Shown here: positions 62,469-64,000 of the stretch, in pieces
Layout of the letters: each line of letters starts with the position of its first letter
How positions within the stretch are numbered: the first letter of the stretch is position 1
Origin: Nocardioides exalbidus
GTDB lineage: Bacteria > Actinomycetota > Actinomycetes > Propionibacteriales > Nocardioidaceae
Assembly: GCF_900105585.1 (NCBI RefSeq)
Contig: NZ_FNRT01000002.1
Location: 186,001 to 250,000 of the forward strand
Reading direction: 5' to 3'
DNA length: 64,000 nt
Notes under the pieces: model-generated
What the model was told of the DNA's origin: nothing
Seen by the model: the letters and a program-made list of their open reading frames with translations, nothing else
The model's database searches: none
Position numbers and translations under genes: made by a program

Positions 62469-62480
62469 CGTCGTACGACG
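62469..62480. promoter_or_regulatory. Palindrome in the divergent region between DUF3117/pepA and enoyl-CoA hydratase
   Basis: Perfect 12-base palindrome CGTCGTACGACG in the 185-base space between the divergent starts (62375 minus, 62561 plus). On the minus strand a GATACT element lies beside it, so the palindrome could overlap a promoter. The position suits a shared operator; no adjacent regulator gene points to its owner. Confidence 0.35.
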
Positions 62481-62560
62481 TCCAGTATCCCTCATGAGCC
62501 GCGTGATCGGCACCACAGGGGCGCACCGATGTGCGTCAAGGTTCCGGCAGACTGCCCCTC

Positions 62561-63364
62561 ATGGCTGATCCCACCACCGCACCCGTTCTCCTCGACGTCA
62601 CCGACTCGGTCGCCACCATCACCCTCAACCGGCCGGAGGCGATGAACGGCCTCGACGTCGCGACGAAGGAGCTCCTGCGCGACACCGTGCAGCAGGTCGC
62701 CGACGACGCCGAGGTGCGCTGCGTCGTGCTCACCGGCAGCGGCAAGGCCTTCTGCGTGGGCCAGGACCTCAAGGAGCACCTCGCGGGCCTGAAGGGCGAC
62801 GCCGACATCCCGCTCTCGGACACCGTCACGCAGCACTACAACCCGATCGTGCAGGCGCTCGCGACGATGCCGAAGCCGGTCATCGCCGCCGTCAACGGCG
62901 TCGCAGCGGGAGCCGGCGCCAGCCTGGCCTTCGCCGCCGACTTCCGGATCCTCGTCGACTCGGCCGGCTACAACACCTCCTTCGCCGGCGTCGCGCTCTC
63001 GTGCGACACCGGCTCGAGCTGGACGCTGCCCCGCCTGGTCGGCACCGCCAAGGCGATGGATCTCCTCTACTTCCCGCGCACCGTCTCCGCGCAGGAGGCG
63101 CTCGAGCTCGGACTGGCCACGCAGGTCGTCCCGGCCGACGAGCTCCCCGCCGCCGTCGCCGAGCTCGCGGCGCGCCTCGCCGCCGGCCCGACCGTGGCCT
63201 ACGGCAGCATCCGGCAGGCGGTGGCGTACTCCGCCGCGCAGCCGCTCGACTTCGCCCTCGCCTTCGAGGCGAAGAAGATGGCGCTCACGGGCGGTACGGC
63301 CGACCACCTCGCCGCGGTCGACGCGTTCGTCGCGAAGGAGAAGCCGGTCTTCCGGGGCAGGTAG
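62561..63364 (+). CDS. Enoyl-CoA hydratase/isomerase family protein
   Basis: A 267-residue crotonase-fold protein acting on an acyl-CoA. Conserved pieces: VATITLNRPEAMNGLDVATK, the oxyanion-hole GSGKAFCVGQDLKE, and KPVIAAVNGVAAGAGASLAF. The segment FAGVALSCDTGSSWTLPRLV has Asp at the position used as base in PaaG-type isomerases rather than the hydratase Glu pair, so a PaaG-like 2-enoyl-CoA isomerase role is a possibility. The ATG at 62561 starts the domain; the longer frame adds only ten residues. It is convergent with the carboxypeptidase gene, 6 bases apart. Confidence 0.92.
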   Translation: MADPTTAPVLLDVTDSVATITLNRPEAMNGLDVATKELLRDTVQQVADDAEVRCVVLTGSGKAFCVGQDLKEHLAGLKGDADIPLSDTVTQHYNPIVQALATMPKPVIAAVNGVAAGAGASLAFAADFRILVDSAGYNTSFAGVALSCDTGSSWTLPRLVGTAKAMDLLYFPRTVSAQEALELGLATQVVPADELPAAVAELAARLAAGPTVAYGSIRQAVAYSAAQPLDFALAFEAKKMALTGGTADHLAAVDAFVAKEKPVFRGR

Positions 63365-63370
63365 GCCCGG

Positions 63371-64000
63371 CTACTTCTCCCGGCCGCGGTGCGCGTGGAG
63401 CGCGCCGAGGAGCTGGCGCGGCGCCGCGACCACCATCCGGTGGCGGGAGGGGCGGCCGGGGTACTCCACGGTCAGGGCGGCGCCCCGGAACTCGTGGTTG
63501 AACCACATCGTCATCGTGCCGTGGCACAGGCTGCCGCAGTCGAGCCGCGTCCGCGGCAGGCGGAGCGCGCGGGCCAGCCGGCGGGCGAAGCGCGGGTCCT
63601 TGGTGTCGGTGTCCACGCCGTTGAGGGGCTGGTGGAAGCTGATCACCCGCATCGGGTCGACGTCGGTGAGGAACGCCATCACCGCGCGGGTCTCGGGCTC
63701 GCTCCCGGGGCGGCGGCCGGACTCGTAGCTGCCGTCGAGGTCGGCCCAGCGGTAGGGGAAGTTGCGGTTGAGGTCGACGCCGCGGGCGTTGCGCCGGGTG
63801 CCGCGCGCGAGCCCGTCGGGGTTGTAGGTCGGGATCACCCAGAGGTCGACGCCCGTGATGCGGCGGCCGTCGCGGAGCGTCTCGAGGATCCGGCGGGTGT
63901 GCGGCTCGTTGCCGTGCATCGTGGAGATGAGGACGATCCGCCGCCTGCCCGGCTCGCCGAGCCGCCACGCCCGGATCGGGCGGCCCTGCACCGACGTGCC
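63371..64000 (-). CDS. M14-family zinc carboxypeptidase, 5' end outside window
   Basis: At least 209 residues of an M14 metallopeptidase; the start lies beyond 64000. Zinc ligands His and Glu appear in STMHGNEP, and the third ligand His in VISFHQPLNG. YNPDGLARGTRRNARGVDLN and RNFPYRW are typical. The catalytic Glu is in LTVEYPGRPS. The visible start GTSVQGRPIRAWRLGEPGRR is the usual lead-in to this domain in MpaA-like murein tripeptide amidases and exported carboxypeptidases, so probably only a signal or short N-terminal region is missing. Role in cell-wall peptide recycling is possible. Confidence 0.9.
   Translation of the reverse strand, partial: GTSVQGRPIRAWRLGEPGRRRIVLISTMHGNEPHTRRILETLRDGRRITGVDLWVIPTYNPDGLARGTRRNARGVDLNRNFPYRWADLDGSYESGRRPGSEPETRAVMAFLTDVDPMRVISFHQPLNGVDTDTKDPRFARRLARALRLPRTRLDCGSLCHGTMTMWFNHEFRGAALTVEYPGRPSRHRMVVAAPRQLLGALHAHRGREK

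Overview
The window is high-GC DNA with dense, tightly packed genes, many GTG starts, and many 1-4 base stop/start overlaps (TGATG, ATGA, GTGA). Gene content points to an actinobacterium, most likely Nocardioidaceae (Nocardioides-like). The pointers are a sigE-rseA-htrA operon beside an O-methyltransferase, ftsE-ftsX-M23 peptidase-smpB, DUF3117 before pepA, a 1616-residue NAD-glutamate dehydrogenase, an actinobacterial Tad pilus locus, a maleylpyruvate-isomerase-like (mycothiol-type) protein and a WS/DGAT protein. The genus is inferred from gene content, not from a marker gene. I see no rRNA, tRNA, CRISPR array, transposase or phage gene, and no gene-free stretch longer than 300 bases.

Layout. 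1-3.3 kb: start of a carbohydrate ABC importer operon (ROK repressor, binding lipoprotein, permease cut by the window edge). 3.4-8.3 kb: minus-strand run ftsE, ftsX, M23 peptidase, smpB, amidohydrolase, VanZ-like. 8.4-10.2 kb: plus-strand ECF sigma factor and a membrane partner, lying between ftsE and prfB, which are neighbours in several relatives. 10.3-13.8 kb: small L7/L12-CTD-like protein, prfB, and two exported proteins. 13.8-20.1 kb: glgX/treX-treY-treZ, making trehalose from glycogen. 20.2-23.9 kb: lipase-like protein and an ABC exporter with a LolA/RseB-like protein. 24.0-28.6 kb: Tad pilus locus (tadA, tadB, tadC, pilin, TadE/TadG-like pseudopilins). 28.6-33.2 kb: a 981-residue membrane protein with hydrolase motifs, a DUF6891 protein and an orphan response regulator. 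33.4-36.3 kb: NHEJ genes (LigD-type ligase and polymerase as separate genes, divergent ku). 36.5-42.0 kb: organic-acid cluster (carboxyltransferase, class III CoA-transferase, MatC-like transporter, divergent GntR regulator and TauE exporter). 42.0-50.0 kb: NAD-glutamate dehydrogenase, two small metabolic proteins and P5C dehydrogenase (glutamate/proline catabolism). 50.0-53.7 kb: WS/DGAT-like protein and a cupredoxin-like lipoprotein with a polytopic membrane protein. 53.6-56.6 kb: RTX-repeat protein and the CpaE-like and CpaB-like parts of the Tad system, about 26 kb from the main Tad locus. 56.7-60.5 kb: small HTH protein, htrA-rseA-sigE envelope-stress operon, divergent methyltransferase. 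60.7-64.0 kb: pepA with DUF3117, enoyl-CoA hydratase, and an M14 carboxypeptidase cut by the window edge.

Themes. Envelope growth and stress (FtsEX with its likely hydrolase, SigE/RseA/HtrA, a second ECF sigma factor with an extracellular sensor), surface appendages (Tad), storage carbon (glycogen to trehalose), amino- and organic-acid catabolism, and double-strand-break repair. Long nested inverted repeats without U-tracts sit at several gene ends and look like actinobacterial non-canonical terminators. The observations I rate highest are the split-hydrolase membrane protein, the MatC/CoA-transferase/carboxyltransferase cluster, the WS/DGAT with an altered active-site motif, the tandem-duplicated sensor protein beside the ECF sigma factor, and the two-part Tad system.
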